Source of the DNA: an uncultured Clostridia bacterium
Lineage (GTDB): Bacteria > Bacillota > Clostridia > Lachnospirales > CAG-274
Direction of reading: 5' to 3'
Assembly: GCA_944384195.1 (NCBI GenBank)
Contig: CALWSK010000002.1
Location: forward strand, 62,001-126,000
DNA: 64,000 bases
The notes beneath the pieces are model-generated. The model made no database searches. It saw only the letters and a program-made list of their open reading frames with translations, and was not told the origin of the DNA. The first letter of the stretch is position 1, and each line of letters begins with the position of its first letter. Positions 17,705 through 27,591 of the stretch are shown here, piece by piece. The position numbers were made by a program, and so were the translations under genes.

Positions 17705-18262
17705 ATGATAGGCTATTTTTATGATTATGTAAGAAATCTTATAATATTTTTAGTTTTTATGTCTTTTATACAGATAATAATGCCTAGTACAAAATATAAA
17801 TCTTATATAAATTTAGTATTTGGTATAATGCTTGTTTATATTATGGTAAGACCTATAAATCAAATATATAAAAATATAGAGAATATGACAGCTTTAAATG
17901 TTTTTAATGATATTAATAAAGAAGAAGTAAAAGAAGATTATAAAAAATATGAAAATATACAAAATGATATGATAAAAAAGGCTTTTAATCAAAATATTAA
18001 AATGCAAATAGAAAATATTATAGATGATAAATATGTCATAAAAGATTTAAAACTTTCTATATACGAAGATGATTATAAAGAGCTAAAAATAGATAAGATA
18101 GAGCTTGAGCTAATAAAAAGTACAGATAAAGTATATATAAAGCCTTTTAATGAGCCAGAAAATATAGAAAAGTCGAAAAAAGAAGAAATAGAGAATATAA
18201 AAAAATCCATTTCCTCATTCTATATTTTGCCAAAGGATAATATACATATAAAAATAGCATAA
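17705..18262 (+). CDS. spoIIIAF: Stage III sporulation protein AF
   Basis: A 185-residue protein with two N-terminal membrane helices (about 10-25 and 35-53, SYINLVFGIMLVYIMVRPI) and a soluble C-terminal domain facing the intermembrane space. ATG 17705 follows AAGGGGAATATAA. The C-terminal domain of AF is a ring-building-motif-like fold in the known family; here only its charged character and position are visible. Confidence 0.92.
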   Translation: MIGYFYDYVRNLIIFLVFMSFIQIIMPSTKYKSYINLVFGIMLVYIMVRPINQIYKNIENMTALNVFNDINKEEVKEDYKKYENIQNDMIKKAFNQNIKMQIENIIDDKYVIKDLKLSIYEDDYKELKIDKIELELIKSTDKVYIKPFNEPENIEKSKKEEIENIKKSISSFYILPKDNIHIKIA

Positions 18263-18285
18263 GAAAAAGGGGGGTTAAAATACAT

Positions 18286-18831
18286 ATGAGTGCTTTTAGG
18301 AAAATATTTGAAGATAAGAAAAATTATTATAATATAATTACTGCTATCTTCATAGGCATATTATTGTTGCTTCTAACAAGTAGTTTTTATAAGAAAGAAG
18401 AAGGACAAGAAAAAGAGGATATACAAGATAAAATATTTCAAGAACCTTCTTATGAATTAAATTTAGAAACTAGACTTGAAGAAATATTATCTAAGGTTGT
18501 AGGAGTTGGCAGCGTAGATGTTATGATAACCTTAGAAAATGGTAAGGAGCTAGTAACAAAAGATAATAGTACAAATGAAAATAGCACTACAAATGAAAAA
18601 GCTTTAAACGGAGACGAAAGACAAATAGTTTCAAATAAGGGACAAACAGAAACAGTTAAGATAAAAGGAGATGAACCTTTAGTATTAAAAGAATTAAGTC
18701 CTAAAATTGAAGGAGTTTTAATTGTAGCTAAAGGTGGAGGAAATGTTGATACAAAAAACTCTTTGATAAAGGCAACAAATGCATTACTTGGAGTTGAAGT
18801 ACATAAAATAGAAGTTTTAGAAATGAAATAA
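18286..18831 (+). CDS. spoIIIAG: Stage III sporulation protein AG
   Basis: A 181-residue single-pass protein with its membrane helix at about 18-35 and a C-terminal ring-building-motif domain (ILSKVVGVGSVDVMITLENG ... GVLIVAKGGGNVDTK). SpoIIIAG forms a large ring in the space between mother cell and forespore. Between the two halves is the low-complexity stretch NSTNENSTTNEKALNG, where the family carries its ring-lining insertion. ATG 18286 follows AAAAGGGGGGTTAAAATACAT. Confidence 0.95.
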   Translation: MSAFRKIFEDKKNYYNIITAIFIGILLLLLTSSFYKKEEGQEKEDIQDKIFQEPSYELNLETRLEEILSKVVGVGSVDVMITLENGKELVTKDNSTNENSTTNEKALNGDERQIVSNKGQTETVKIKGDEPLVLKELSPKIEGVLIVAKGGGNVDTKNSLIKATNALLGVEVHKIEVLEMK

Positions 18832-18843
18832 GGAGGAAAAATA

Positions 18844-19449
18844 ATGTTTGCTATGAAGAGGAATCAAATAATAATTACAACTTTAGTAGTTATGGTGGGA
18901 GCTGCCGGATATTTAAATTATGTTAGTAATAAGGAAGTAACAGAGGTTGCTATAACAGATACAGAGGATATACAAGCTCTTATCCCAGATGGAGATATGA
19001 TGGCACAAGAAGAAGCTAGTAGCGAAGATACAAAAACGGCAGAGGTAGATAAAGAAGAAGAGGCAGGAAAAGCTGTTTTTGTAAACAATAGTAGTGATAC
19101 TTCATATTTTGTTCAGGCTAAGCTAGAAAGAGAGCAAGCAAGAGCAAAACAACAAGATATTTTAACAGATATGATAAATAATGAAAATTTGGATAAAGAA
19201 AAGAAAGCTAGTGCAGCAGATGAGATGTTAAAAATACAAGAGAGAATTGAAAAAGAAACTTCAGCAGAAGCTATGATAGAAGCTAAAGGTTTTAAAGAAG
19301 TATATGTAAGAATAGATGATGATACAGTTGATATAGTAGTTAATAAGACAGAGCTTAGTGAAGCAGAGATAGCTCAAATAGAAGATATAGTTAAAAGGAA
19401 AACAGGAGTTAGCGTAGATAAGATAAGAATAAGTCCTATAAAAAAATAG
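18844..19449 (+). CDS. spoIIIAH: Stage III sporulation protein AH
   Basis: A 201-residue mother-cell protein with one N-terminal membrane helix (about 7-26), an acidic linker and a C-terminal ring-building-motif domain (AEAMIEAKGFKEVYVRI ... VKRKTGVSVDKIRI). It pairs across the septal space with forespore SpoIIQ, whose gene is not in this window. ATG 18844 follows TAAGGAGGAAAAATA. Last gene of the operon, with a strong terminator immediately after. Confidence 0.96.
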   Translation: MFAMKRNQIIITTLVVMVGAAGYLNYVSNKEVTEVAITDTEDIQALIPDGDMMAQEEASSEDTKTAEVDKEEEAGKAVFVNNSSDTSYFVQAKLEREQARAKQQDILTDMINNENLDKEKKASAADEMLKIQERIEKETSAEAMIEAKGFKEVYVRIDDDTVDIVVNKTELSEAEIAQIEDIVKRKTGVSVDKIRISPIKK

Positions 19450-19458
19450 AAAATAGAT

Positions 19459-19497
19459 AGCCATATTGAATATAATTTCAATATGGCTGTTTTTTTA
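19459..19497 (+). terminator. Terminator of the spoIIIA operon
   Basis: AGCCATATTGAA (19459-19470) pairs perfectly with TTCAATATGGCT (19477-19488) over 12 base pairs, with a 6-base loop and a run of seven T. A classic intrinsic terminator. Confidence 0.95.
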
Positions 19498-19914
19498 TTA
19501 ATAAAAATTTAGATTAATTATGATATGAATATACATAAAAATAAGTTTTATATGATAATTATTTTTATATTTAATCGATTTATATTAATTGAATATAATT
19601 TTATGAAAAATATATGAATAATTTCTATAAAATTATGGTAATAATAAATTATATAAAATATACAAAAATTTATAAAATTATATAAAAATTTATCATAAAA
19701 AATTTTAAAATAGGTTTATAAATGTATTAAAATAAGTATTATTATAAAAAAATATTAACAAATAGATTTACTTTTAGACAATAAACTATAAAAACTCAAT
19801 ATAAATAATGTATAAATTATACAAAAATAAAAAAAAGCTAGCATAAATAAACAAAATGTGATATTATTTTATAGTAATATATAATAACTAGAGTTAAGGA
19901 AAAGGTGGGTTTTA
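19498..19914. other. AT-rich non-coding stretch upstream of the first chemoreceptor
   Basis: About 417 bases with no coding frame of note. They consist mostly of A/T with irregular repeats of TATAAAA and AAATTTATAAAATT. The last 95 bases contain the leader block shared with the second chemoreceptor gene. No structured riboswitch is recognisable. Confidence 0.6.
19821..19880 (+). promoter_or_regulatory. Leader block shared by both chemoreceptor genes (copy 1)
   Basis: ACAAAAATAAAAAAA followed by G..TAG.ATAAATAA and, about 12-15 bases later, a TATTATTTTATA element. The same order occurs at 22341-22400, with both blocks starting 90-94 bases before the respective ATG. This probably carries the common promoter. 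A textbook sigma-D (sigma-28) pair could not be assigned. Confidence 0.45.
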
Positions 19915-22179
19915 ATGAATTGGTATAAAAATTTAAAAATCAAGACAAGATTTGCAATTTGTTTTGGGACGATATCTATTTTAGTGTTTATTTTAGGTAC
20001 TATAGGGATATACTCTAACTATTCTGAGAACAAGGCTTATACTAATGCTATAAACTCTAATACAGAAACAATAGCAAGAGGTATTGGTATCATAAAAGAT
20101 TTAACAGATGTTAGGGTTGCTGCTTTAGATACAGTAATAGACATGAATTTAAATAATGGTAATGTAGATCCTCAAGTATTTAAAAATAAAATGAAAGAAG
20201 TTTATGATATAGCTAAAGCTGATATGCAAAAATATTTAGAAGTAGTTGAAAAAAATACTACTGGTCCAAATAAAGAAGAATTAAAAAAATTGATAACTAA
20301 TAATATGAATTTATTAGATCAATATTATACAAACTTTATAGACTATATTGATGCTTTTATGGCAGGAGATAGAGCAAGAACAAATCAGATAGATGCTAGA
20401 TTATCTGAGATAGATTCAGAATTTTTCAGTTTTATATATAAAACTCCTCAAGAGGCTTTTAATGATTTAGCAGGTGCTGTATCAGAAGTTAAAAAAGAAA
20501 GTAATACTAAAATGTTCCAACTTATAGCTGTATTTGTATTAATACAAATAGTTGTAATAGTATTTTCTATAAAACTTACTGTAGGCATAAAAAATCCTAT
20601 AGAAAAACTTAAAAATATAGCTTTAAAAGTTGCTAAAGGTGATTTAAGCGAAAGTGCTAGAACTAATGTTACAGATGAGATTGGTGAGTTATCTAATGCT
20701 ATAGCAGATATGGCAGAAACATTTGAATATATAATAAGAGATATAAATGAATTATCAGTTAAACTTGATGAAGGTTATGTTTTACATAGAATTAAAACAG
20801 ATAAATATCAAGGTGCATTTAAAGTTGCCACAGATGCTATTAATTTAGCTACTAATAATTTAGTAGAAGATTCTCTTTATGTAATAGAGAAAGTTAAAGA
20901 GTTTGGAAATGGAAACTTTGAAGTAGACGTTAAAGAATTTAAAAACGAAAAAGTTGTAATACAAGAAGGTATAAAATCAGTACAAAATGCTCTTAAAAAT
21001 GTTTCAAAAGATATTTCTAATATGATTGATGCTGCAAATGAAGGTGATTTAGAATTTAGATTAAATACTGCTTCATATGTAGGACAATGGAGAGAAATAA
21101 TAGATGGTTTAAACCAATTTTTAGAAAATGTAGTTGAACCTATAAAAGAAACTCAAAATGCATTAAATCAGTTTTCTGACGGAAATTTTGAATATAGAAT
21201 GGTAAATAAGTATAAAGGTGAATTTAATAAAATAAAACAAACTGTAAATTCTACAGCAGAAACTATAGGTTCTTATATATCTGAAATTTCTACTATATTA
21301 AAAGAAATGTCAAATAAAAACTTTGATGTAGAAATAGAAAGAGAATATGTAGGTGACTTTAAAGCTATACAAAGTTCTGTAAATCTTATTGTATCTAATC
21401 TTAATATGCTTATAAGTGATATTATTTTATCAGCAGAAAAAGTATCATCAGGAGCAAAACAAATATCAGAATCTAGTATTTCTTTAGCAGAAGGTGCTAC
21501 TGAACAAGCAAGTTCTGTAGAAGAGCTTAATTCAACAGTAAGCCTTATATCTAGACAATCTAGAGAAAATGCTGAAAATTCTGAAAGAGCTAATTCTCTT
21601 GCTCTTGAAGCTAAAGATAGTGCGAACCAAGGTAGTAAACAAATGGATAGCATGCTTGTAGCTATGGAAGAAATAAATGTTGCATCTAGTAGTATATCAA
21701 ATATAATCAAAGTTATAGATGATATAGCATTCCAAACAAATATATTAGCTCTTAATGCCGCAGTAGAAGCAGCTCGTGCTGGAGAACATGGAAAAGGATT
21801 TGCTGTTGTAGCAGAAGAGGTAAGAAGTCTTGCTGCAAGAAGCCAAGAAGCAGCAAAAGAAACAACAGAGCTTATAGAAAGTTCTGTAGAAAAAGTAGCT
21901 GAAGGTTCTAAGATAGCTAATCATACGGCAGATGCTCTTGTTAGTATTGTAGCACAAATAGAAGAAATGTCTAATCTTATAAATTCTTGTGCTATATCTT
22001 CTAAAGAACAAGAAAAATCTATAGAGCAAATGGGAGATGGTATTTCACAAATAGCTACAGTTACACAAAATAATACTGCTACAAGTGAAGAGTCGGCGGC
22101 AGCTTCTGAAGAATTAGCAAGTCAAGCAGAAATGTTTTATGCGTCTGTTTCAGATTTTAAATTGAAAGAACAAATGTAA
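19915..22179 (+). CDS. Methyl-accepting chemotaxis protein with poly-HAMP chain (copy 1)
   Basis: A 754-residue transmembrane chemoreceptor. TM1 is at about 12-33, a four-helix-bundle sensor domain lies outside (about 34-200), TM2 is at about 201-222, and HAMP follows (GDLSESAR ... [17 protein letters not shown]). Residues 275-490 repeat HAMP-like elements: [25 protein letters not shown] and NKNFDVEI. The signalling domain has the conserved tip [18 protein letters not shown]. No CheB/CheR-binding pentapeptide is seen at the C-terminus (KLKEQM). ATG 19915 follows AAAAGGTGGGTTTTA. Ligand unknown. A paralogue follows directly. Confidence 0.95.
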   Translation: MNWYKNLKIKTRFAICFGTISILVFILGTIGIYSNYSENKAYTNAINSNTETIARGIGIIKDLTDVRVAALDTVIDMNLNNGNVDPQVFKNKMKEVYDIAKADMQKYLEVVEKNTTGPNKEELKKLITNNMNLLDQYYTNFIDYIDAFMAGDRARTNQIDARLSEIDSEFFSFIYKTPQEAFNDLAGAVSEVKKESNTKMFQLIAVFVLIQIVVIVFSIKLTVGIKNPIEKLKNIALKVAKGDLSESARTNVTDEIGELSNAIADMAETFEYIIRDINELSVKLDEGYVLHRIKTDKYQGAFKVATDAINLATNNLVEDSLYVIEKVKEFGNGNFEVDVKEFKNEKVVIQEGIKSVQNALKNVSKDISNMIDAANEGDLEFRLNTASYVGQWREIIDGLNQFLENVVEPIKETQNALNQFSDGNFEYRMVNKYKGEFNKIKQTVNSTAETIGSYISEISTILKEMSNKNFDVEIEREYVGDFKAIQSSVNLIVSNLNMLISDIILSAEKVSSGAKQISESSISLAEGATEQASSVEELNSTVSLISRQSRENAENSERANSLALEAKDSANQGSKQMDSMLVAMEEINVASSSISNIIKVIDDIAFQTNILALNAAVEAARAGEHGKGFAVVAEEVRSLAARSQEAAKETTELIESSVEKVAEGSKIANHTADALVSIVAQIEEMSNLINSCAISSKEQEKSIEQMGDGISQIATVTQNNTATSEESAAASEELASQAEMFYASVSDFKLKEQM

Positions 22180-22198
22180 AATATAAATAGGAAAAAAT

Positions 22199-22230
22199 AG
22201 GTTAGTCTAATTTGGACTAACTTATTTTTA
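22199..22230 (+). terminator. Terminator of chemoreceptor gene 1
   Basis: GTTAGTC (22201-22207) pairs with GACTAAC (22215-22221), followed by TTATTTTTATTT. This makes the two chemoreceptor genes separate units. Confidence 0.75.
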
Positions 22231-22340
22231 TTTATAGTTAATATTTACATATATTCATATAATTAATTTATGTTTAAAAATTCATAAAATATTTTTTTAA
22301 TCAAATTAACTAAAAAATTATTTTATATTAAGTAATATTT

Positions 22341-22400
22341 ACAAAAATAAAAAAAGTAGAATAAATAATGTATTTAGATAGTATTATTTTATAATAGTAA
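22341..22400 (+). promoter_or_regulatory. Leader block shared by both chemoreceptor genes (copy 2)
   Basis: Second copy of the ACAAAAATAAAAAAA / TAGAATAAATAA / TATTATTTTATA arrangement found at 19821-19880, here 90 bases before ATG 22431. Conservation of non-coding DNA supports duplication of gene plus promoter, or a shared regulator. Confidence 0.45.
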
Positions 22401-22430
22401 ATATTTTACAAAATAAAGAAGAGGTGTTTT

Positions 22431-24686
22431 ATGAATTTTTACAGAAATTTAAAAATTAAGACAAAATTTGGTATATGTTTTGGATTAATATCCTTATTAG
22501 TTTTTGTTTTGGGATTTATAGGTATATATTCAAATTATTATACAAATAAAGAATATAAAATAGCTATAAAATCAAATAGGCAAAGTGTAATAAAGGGAAT
22601 AGAAATTATTAAAGAAGTTACAAATATTAGAATAGTAGCTTTAAATAATGTTATAAAAATGAACGATAATTCAGAAAAAACTAAGCCAGATGATGTGAAG
22701 AGGGAAATTAAAAAAGCATATGAAATTGCTAAATATGATATGGAAGAATATTTAGCTATTATAGAACAAAATAATATAAAAGGTATTAGAAATGCTGAAA
22801 AAGACTTTATTTTAGATATAATATCTCAACTTGAACAATATTATAATGGGTTTTTAGAATATATAGATGCTACAACTGAGAATAATTATAATAAACTTTT
22901 AGAAGTAGATAAAAAACTTACTCAAATAGGAAATGAATTTTTTAACAATATATACATAGCTCCAACAACTGCTTTTGGAGTTTTGGAGCAGTCTATAAAA
23001 GATGTAGAAATTATGAGTGATATAAAAACAGGAGTATTAGTCATAATATTTATAACTATTCAAATATTAGTTATTTTGTTTGCTATAAGACTTACTATGG
23101 ATATAAAAATACCTTTAGATAGACTTAAAAATATAGCTTTAAAGGTTTCTAAAGGAGATTTAAGTGAAAATCCAAGAACTAATACAAAAGATGAAATAGG
23201 ACAATTATCTAATGCAATAGCAGATATGTCGGAAACATTTAAAGATATAATAGAAGATATAAATAAATTATCTTCTAAGCTTGATGATGGATATATATCT
23301 TATAGAATAAAAACTAATAAATATCAAGGAATATTTAAATTAACTACAGAATCTATTAATATTGCTATAAATAATTTAGTACAAGATGCTGTTTATTTAG
23401 TAGAAAAAATAAAAGAGATAGGAAATGGAAATTTTGATATCAAGCTAAAAAATTTTAAAAATGAAAAAGTTATAATAGAAGAAGGAATCACAAGTGTTAA
23501 ATTTGCTCTTGAAAATGTTTCTAAAGATATAGATAGTCTTATTGAAGCAGCTAATCAAGGAAATTTAAACTTTAGATTAGATACAAGTATTTATTTAGGA
23601 CATTGGAAAGAAACTATAGAAGGATTAAATCATTTTATAGAAAATCTTGTATTACCTATAAAAGAAACACAAAATGCTCTAAAACAATTTGCAGATGGAA
23701 ATTTTAATTATAAAATAACAAGCGAATATAAAGGTGAATTTAATAATATAAAACAAATGGTTAATTATACTTCAAGTACAATAGGTTCATATATATCAGA
23801 AATATCTAGCATATTAAATAAGATGGATAATAAAAATTTTGATATAGAAATAAAAAAGGACTATGTAGGAGATTTTAAGGCGATACAAAGTTCTTTAAAT
23901 CTTATATTAGATAATTTTAATTATCTTATAAGTGATATTATTTTATCAGCAGAAAAAGTATCTTTTGAAGCAAAACAAATATCACAAGCTAGTATTTCTT
24001 TAGCAGAAGGAGCTACAGAACAAGCAAGTTCTGTAGAAGAGCTTAATTCAACAATAAGCTTTATATGTAAACAGTCTATAGAAAATGCCAAAAATTCTGA
24101 AAAAGCAAATTTTCTTGCAATAGAAGCTAAAGATAATGTTAATCAAGGTAGAAAACAAATGGATAGTATGCTTTTAGCTATGGAAGAAATAAAATTTGCA
24201 TCTAGTAGTATATCAAATATAATAAAACTTATAGAAGATATAGCATTTCAAACTAATATATTATCTCTTAATGCGGCAGTAGAAGCAGCAAGAGCTGGAG
24301 AACATGGAAAGGGATTTAGTGTTGTAGCAGAAGAGGTGAGAAGCCTTGCTATAAGAAGTCAAGAAGCAGCAAAAGAAACAACAGAACTTATAGAAAGTAG
24401 TGTAAAAAAAGTGACAGAAGGGTTTAAGATAGCTAATAATACTGCTAATGCTTTAATTAGTATTGTATCTCAAATAGAAGAAATGTCATATCTTATAAAT
24501 TCTTGTGCTATATCTTCTAAAGAGCAAGAAATATCTATAGAACAGATGGGAGAAGGAATTTTACAAATATCTAAAGTTACACAAAATAATACAGCTACTA
24601 GTGAAGAATCGGCAGCAGCTTCTGAAAGTTTAGCTAGTCAAGCAGAAATTTTTTATAAATCTGTATCAGATTTTAAACTTAAATAA
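22431..24686 (+). CDS. Methyl-accepting chemotaxis protein with poly-HAMP chain (copy 2)
   Basis: A 751-residue paralogue of the preceding gene with the same layout: TM1, sensor bundle, TM2 (about 203-222), HAMP, repeated HAMP-like elements (GNGNFDIKL, QGNLNFRL, DGNFNYKI, NKNFDIEI) and a signalling domain ([18 protein letters not shown]). The sensor domain (residues 40-195) differs most between copies, while the signalling domain is almost the same. This is consistent with ligand-specificity divergence after tandem duplication. ATG 22431 follows AAGAAGAGGTGTTTT. It ends in KLK at its own terminator. Confidence 0.95.
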   Translation: MNFYRNLKIKTKFGICFGLISLLVFVLGFIGIYSNYYTNKEYKIAIKSNRQSVIKGIEIIKEVTNIRIVALNNVIKMNDNSEKTKPDDVKREIKKAYEIAKYDMEEYLAIIEQNNIKGIRNAEKDFILDIISQLEQYYNGFLEYIDATTENNYNKLLEVDKKLTQIGNEFFNNIYIAPTTAFGVLEQSIKDVEIMSDIKTGVLVIIFITIQILVILFAIRLTMDIKIPLDRLKNIALKVSKGDLSENPRTNTKDEIGQLSNAIADMSETFKDIIEDINKLSSKLDDGYISYRIKTNKYQGIFKLTTESINIAINNLVQDAVYLVEKIKEIGNGNFDIKLKNFKNEKVIIEEGITSVKFALENVSKDIDSLIEAANQGNLNFRLDTSIYLGHWKETIEGLNHFIENLVLPIKETQNALKQFADGNFNYKITSEYKGEFNNIKQMVNYTSSTIGSYISEISSILNKMDNKNFDIEIKKDYVGDFKAIQSSLNLILDNFNYLISDIILSAEKVSFEAKQISQASISLAEGATEQASSVEELNSTISFICKQSIENAKNSEKANFLAIEAKDNVNQGRKQMDSMLLAMEEIKFASSSISNIIKLIEDIAFQTNILSLNAAVEAARAGEHGKGFSVVAEEVRSLAIRSQEAAKETTELIESSVKKVTEGFKIANNTANALISIVSQIEEMSYLINSCAISSKEQEISIEQMGEGILQISKVTQNNTATSEESAAASESLASQAEIFYKSVSDFKLK

Positions 24687-24691
24687 TATAT

Positions 24692-24722
24692 AAAAAGTAG
24701 GATTTAAAGCCTACTTTTTTAT
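24692..24722 (+). terminator. Terminator of chemoreceptor gene 2
   Basis: AAAAAGTAGG (24692-24701) pairs with CCTACTTTTT (24710-24719), an 8-base loop and a T run, six bases after the stop codon. Confidence 0.9.
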
Positions 24723-24876
24723 TTAATATAATTAATTTAAAAAGCTTGAGAAGCATATATTTTAAAGATTCTATATTTAAAAATTGAGTCAAAAATATTG
24801 AAAAATAAGACAAAATATGATAAAATAAAACGAATATTACAAAAATATTATAAAAATTAAAAATCATATAAAAAGC

Positions 24877-24905
24877 TTTAAATTATATAAGAAAAATGTT
24901 ATAAT
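24877..24905 (+). promoter_or_regulatory. Promoter of the mbl-flagellar rod operon
   Basis: TTTAAA (24877-24882), a 17-base spacer, and TATAAT (24900-24905) preceded by TGT, an extended -10. The start codon of mbl is 35 bases downstream. It reads as a sigma-A promoter. Confidence 0.6.
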
Positions 24906-24939
24906 ATGAGTGCTAGATATATATAAAGGAGAAAATTTA

Positions 24940-25974
24940 ATGTTTAGTTCGGACATAGGTATTGATTTAGGAACTTCAAGTGTTCTTATATATATAAAAG
25001 GGCAAGGTATAGTTTTACAAGAACCATCAGTTGTAGCTATAGATATATACACAAAAGATGTGATAGCTTTTGGAGAAGAAGCTAGAAAAATGATAGGAAA
25101 GGCTCCCTCAAATATTAATGTTATAAGGCCTCTAAAAGAAGGTGTTATATCTGATTATAGTGTTACAGAGATAATGTTAAATCATTTTATAAAAAAGGCT
25201 ATAGGTAAATCGTCAAGAAGACCTAATGTAGCAATATGTGTTCCTTCTGAGATAACAGAGGTTGAAAAAAGAGCAGTAAAAGATGCAGCAAAAGAGGCGG
25301 GAGCTAGAGAAGTTTTTATTATAGAAGAACCAGTAGCAGCAGCTATAGGTTCTGGGATAGACATAACAAGAGCTTGTGGGAGTATGATAGTAGATATTGG
25401 GGGAGGAACAACTGATATCGCTGTTATTTCGCTTGGTGGGGCTGTTGTAAATAAATCTTTAAAGATGGCAGGAGATAATTTTGATGATGCTATAAAAAAA
25501 TATATAAAGAAAAAATACAACATTTTGATAGGTGATCGAACGGCAGAAGAAATAAAAATAAATGTAGGTACAGTATATGAAAGAACAGCACCCGTTAGTA
25601 TGGAAATAAAGGGAAGAAATTTAGTATCTGGTTTACCAAATAATTTAATTATAACATCTGAAGAAATTTATGAAGCCTTAAAAGATTGCGTAGAAATTAT
25701 AATAGAAGCTATTCATAAAGTGTTAGAACAAACTCCTCCAGAATTAGCTTCTGATATATGCGAAAGAGGTATAGTGATGACAGGTGGAGGAGCATTAATA
25801 TATGGTCTTGACAAGGCTATTAAGCAATCTACAGGTATAGATACTGTCTTGGCAGATGATGCTATATCTTGCGTTGCTCTTGGTACTGGAAAATATATAG
25901 AATATAATAGTAAGTATGAAAATGATAAGGTAGGATTTTTAAGAAGATTTTTAAGTTTTTTTAGATGGAGATGA
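24940..25974 (+). CDS. mbl: MreB-like actin homologue Mbl
   Basis: A 344-residue actin-like cytoskeletal ATPase with SDIGIDLGTSSVLIY, EEPVAAAIGSGID, IVDIGGGTTDIAVISLGG and VMTGGGALIYGLD. ATG 24940 follows AAAGGAGAAAATTTA and replaces the longer frame start at GTG 24910. It is distinct from the MreB at 12515. Immediately downstream are two flagellar rod/hook genes, the same neighbourhood as Bacillus mbl-flhO-flhP, which supports naming it Mbl. The C-terminus is basic and aromatic (FLRRFLSFFRWR), a plausible membrane-binding tail. Confidence 0.92.
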   Translation: MFSSDIGIDLGTSSVLIYIKGQGIVLQEPSVVAIDIYTKDVIAFGEEARKMIGKAPSNINVIRPLKEGVISDYSVTEIMLNHFIKKAIGKSSRRPNVAICVPSEITEVEKRAVKDAAKEAGAREVFIIEEPVAAAIGSGIDITRACGSMIVDIGGGTTDIAVISLGGAVVNKSLKMAGDNFDDAIKKYIKKKYNILIGDRTAEEIKINVGTVYERTAPVSMEIKGRNLVSGLPNNLIITSEEIYEALKDCVEIIIEAIHKVLEQTPPELASDICERGIVMTGGGALIYGLDKAIKQSTGIDTVLADDAISCVALGTGKYIEYNSKYENDKVGFLRRFLSFFRWR

Positions 25975-25978
25975 TTTA

Positions 25979-26752
25979 ATGAACAGAGGTTTATATACAG
26001 GCGCTATAGGAATGATGACTCAAATGAAGAAGATGGATACAATAACTAATAATATTGCAAATGTTAATAATACCGGATTTAAAAAAGATACAACAGTTGT
26101 TCAGTCTTTTTCAGAAGAGATGATGAAGATATTTGATGACCCTTCAGCTAGTTTAGTAAGAACAAATAATGAAATAGGTAAAGTAAGTCTTGGAAATTTT
26201 ATAACAGAAGTTAGTACAGATTTTTCTAGTGGTTCTTTTGAAGAAACTGGAGGTACCTATGACCTTGCTTTAGATGGAGATGGATTTTTTGTTATAGAAA
26301 CGGTAAATAAAGATGGCCAAACAGCCGAAAAATATACTAGAGACGGTTCATTTACCTTAAATGCAAATAATGAGCTTATGACAAAAGAGGGAAACTATGT
26401 ATTAGGAGAAAATGGAAGAGTAGTTATACCAAATGGCATAATAAGTATTAGTGAGAATGGATATATATATTCTAATGGAGAATTTGTTGATAAAATAAAA
26501 ATAGTAGATTTTGAAAACAAAGAAACTCTTAGAAAAACTGGTGATAACCTTTATGCTAAAATAGAAGAAACTAAAGAAAAACCTTTTACAGGGAGATTAA
26601 TACAAAGTCATTTAGAAAAAGCTAATGTTAATGTTGTTGATGAAATGGTAAATATGATAAATGTTTCTAGAATATATGAGTTAAATCAAAAAATGATACA
26701 AAACCATGATTCAATTCTTGGAAAGGCTGTTAATGAAATAGCTAGAAAATAG
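25979..26752 (+). CDS. flhO: Flagellar basal-body rod protein, FlgF/FlhO type
   Basis: A 257-residue flagellar rod/hook family protein. It shows the N-terminal rod motif MITQ/NNIANVNNTGFKKD, central LALDGDGFFVIETV and YTRDGSFTLNANNEL, and the C-terminal helix EMVNMINVSRIYELNQKMI. It forms part of the rod or hook-proximal structure exported by the flagellar type III apparatus and has no Sec signal. The start is four bases after the mbl stop. FlgF versus FlhO is a naming choice; genomic context favours FlhO. Confidence 0.92.
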   Translation: MNRGLYTGAIGMMTQMKKMDTITNNIANVNNTGFKKDTTVVQSFSEEMMKIFDDPSASLVRTNNEIGKVSLGNFITEVSTDFSSGSFEETGGTYDLALDGDGFFVIETVNKDGQTAEKYTRDGSFTLNANNELMTKEGNYVLGENGRVVIPNGIISISENGYIYSNGEFVDKIKIVDFENKETLRKTGDNLYAKIEETKEKPFTGRLIQSHLEKANVNVVDEMVNMINVSRIYELNQKMIQNHDSILGKAVNEIARK

Positions 26753-26765
26753 GGGGTAAAAAATT

Positions 26766-27578
26766 ATGATGCGTTCTTTATGGACTGCTGCTTCTGGTAT
26801 GAATGCGCAGCAATTAAATGTTGATACTATATCTAATAATATTTCTAATGTAAATACAACAGGATATAAAAAAGAAAGATTAGAGTTTAAAAGTCTTTTA
26901 TACCAAACTATGGAAAGAGCTACTTTAGATAAATCTTATACAGGAAAACCAGTAAATTTACAAGTTGGTTTAGGGGTTAGACCTATTGCCACAAGCAGAG
27001 TTTTTTCTCAAGGTAATCTTGAAAGGACAGATAACAAGACAGATGTTGCTATACAAGGTCAAGGGTTTTTTATGATTAAAACTGGAGAAGAAGAAGTTTC
27101 TTATAGCAAAGATGGAAATTTTAAAATAAGCGTAGGAGCTGATGGACAAAATAATCTTGTAACTTCTGAAGGTTATTTTGTATTAAATACAGATGGAGAA
27201 CCAGTATCAATTCCTTCAACAGTTGCTGTTGAGGATATTGCTATAGGTCCAGATGGTGCTATATCTTATATGAAAAATGGTGAACAACAAGATTTAGGTA
27301 TTAAAATAGGGCTTGTACAGTTTCCAAATCCTCAAGGGTTAGAAGCTGTAGGAGGAAATTTATATAGAAAAACTTCAGCTTCTGGAGAGCCGATATTAGA
27401 AGCAGATGGAGAAGTTGTGAAAAGTACTATAGCTCAAGGATTTAGAGAAATGGGAAATGTAAATATAGCAGATGAGATGGTAAATCTTATAGTTGCACAA
27501 CGTGCTTATGAACTAAATTCTAAAGCAATAACTACATCTGATGAGATGCTACAACAGGCAAATAATCTTAAAAGATAG
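26766..27578 (+). CDS. flgG: Flagellar distal rod protein FlgG/FlhP type
   Basis: A 270-residue flagellar rod protein. The N-terminus is RSLWTAASGMNAQQLNVD, then NNISNVNTTGYKKER, the central VAIQGQGFFMI and YSKDGNF, and the C-terminal GNVNIADEMVNLIVAQRAYELNSK split by the usual conserved residues. ATG 26766 is the first of two adjacent Met codons behind AGGGGGTAAAAATT. It is 13 bases after the preceding rod gene and in the same operon. Confidence 0.94.
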   Translation: MMRSLWTAASGMNAQQLNVDTISNNISNVNTTGYKKERLEFKSLLYQTMERATLDKSYTGKPVNLQVGLGVRPIATSRVFSQGNLERTDNKTDVAIQGQGFFMIKTGEEEVSYSKDGNFKISVGADGQNNLVTSEGYFVLNTDGEPVSIPSTVAVEDIAIGPDGAISYMKNGEQQDLGIKIGLVQFPNPQGLEAVGGNLYRKTSASGEPILEADGEVVKSTIAQGFREMGNVNIADEMVNLIVAQRAYELNSKAITTSDEMLQQANNLKR

Positions 27579-27591
27579 TAGGGGGTAGCCT

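Noticed and set aside
19450..19914. Cyclic-di-GMP riboswitch upstream of the chemoreceptor
   Set aside because: The region is almost pure A/T without the conserved GC-containing aptamer core.
21273..21710. A 145-codon minus-strand frame opposite the first chemoreceptor
   Set aside because: Antisense shadow of the conserved signalling domain.
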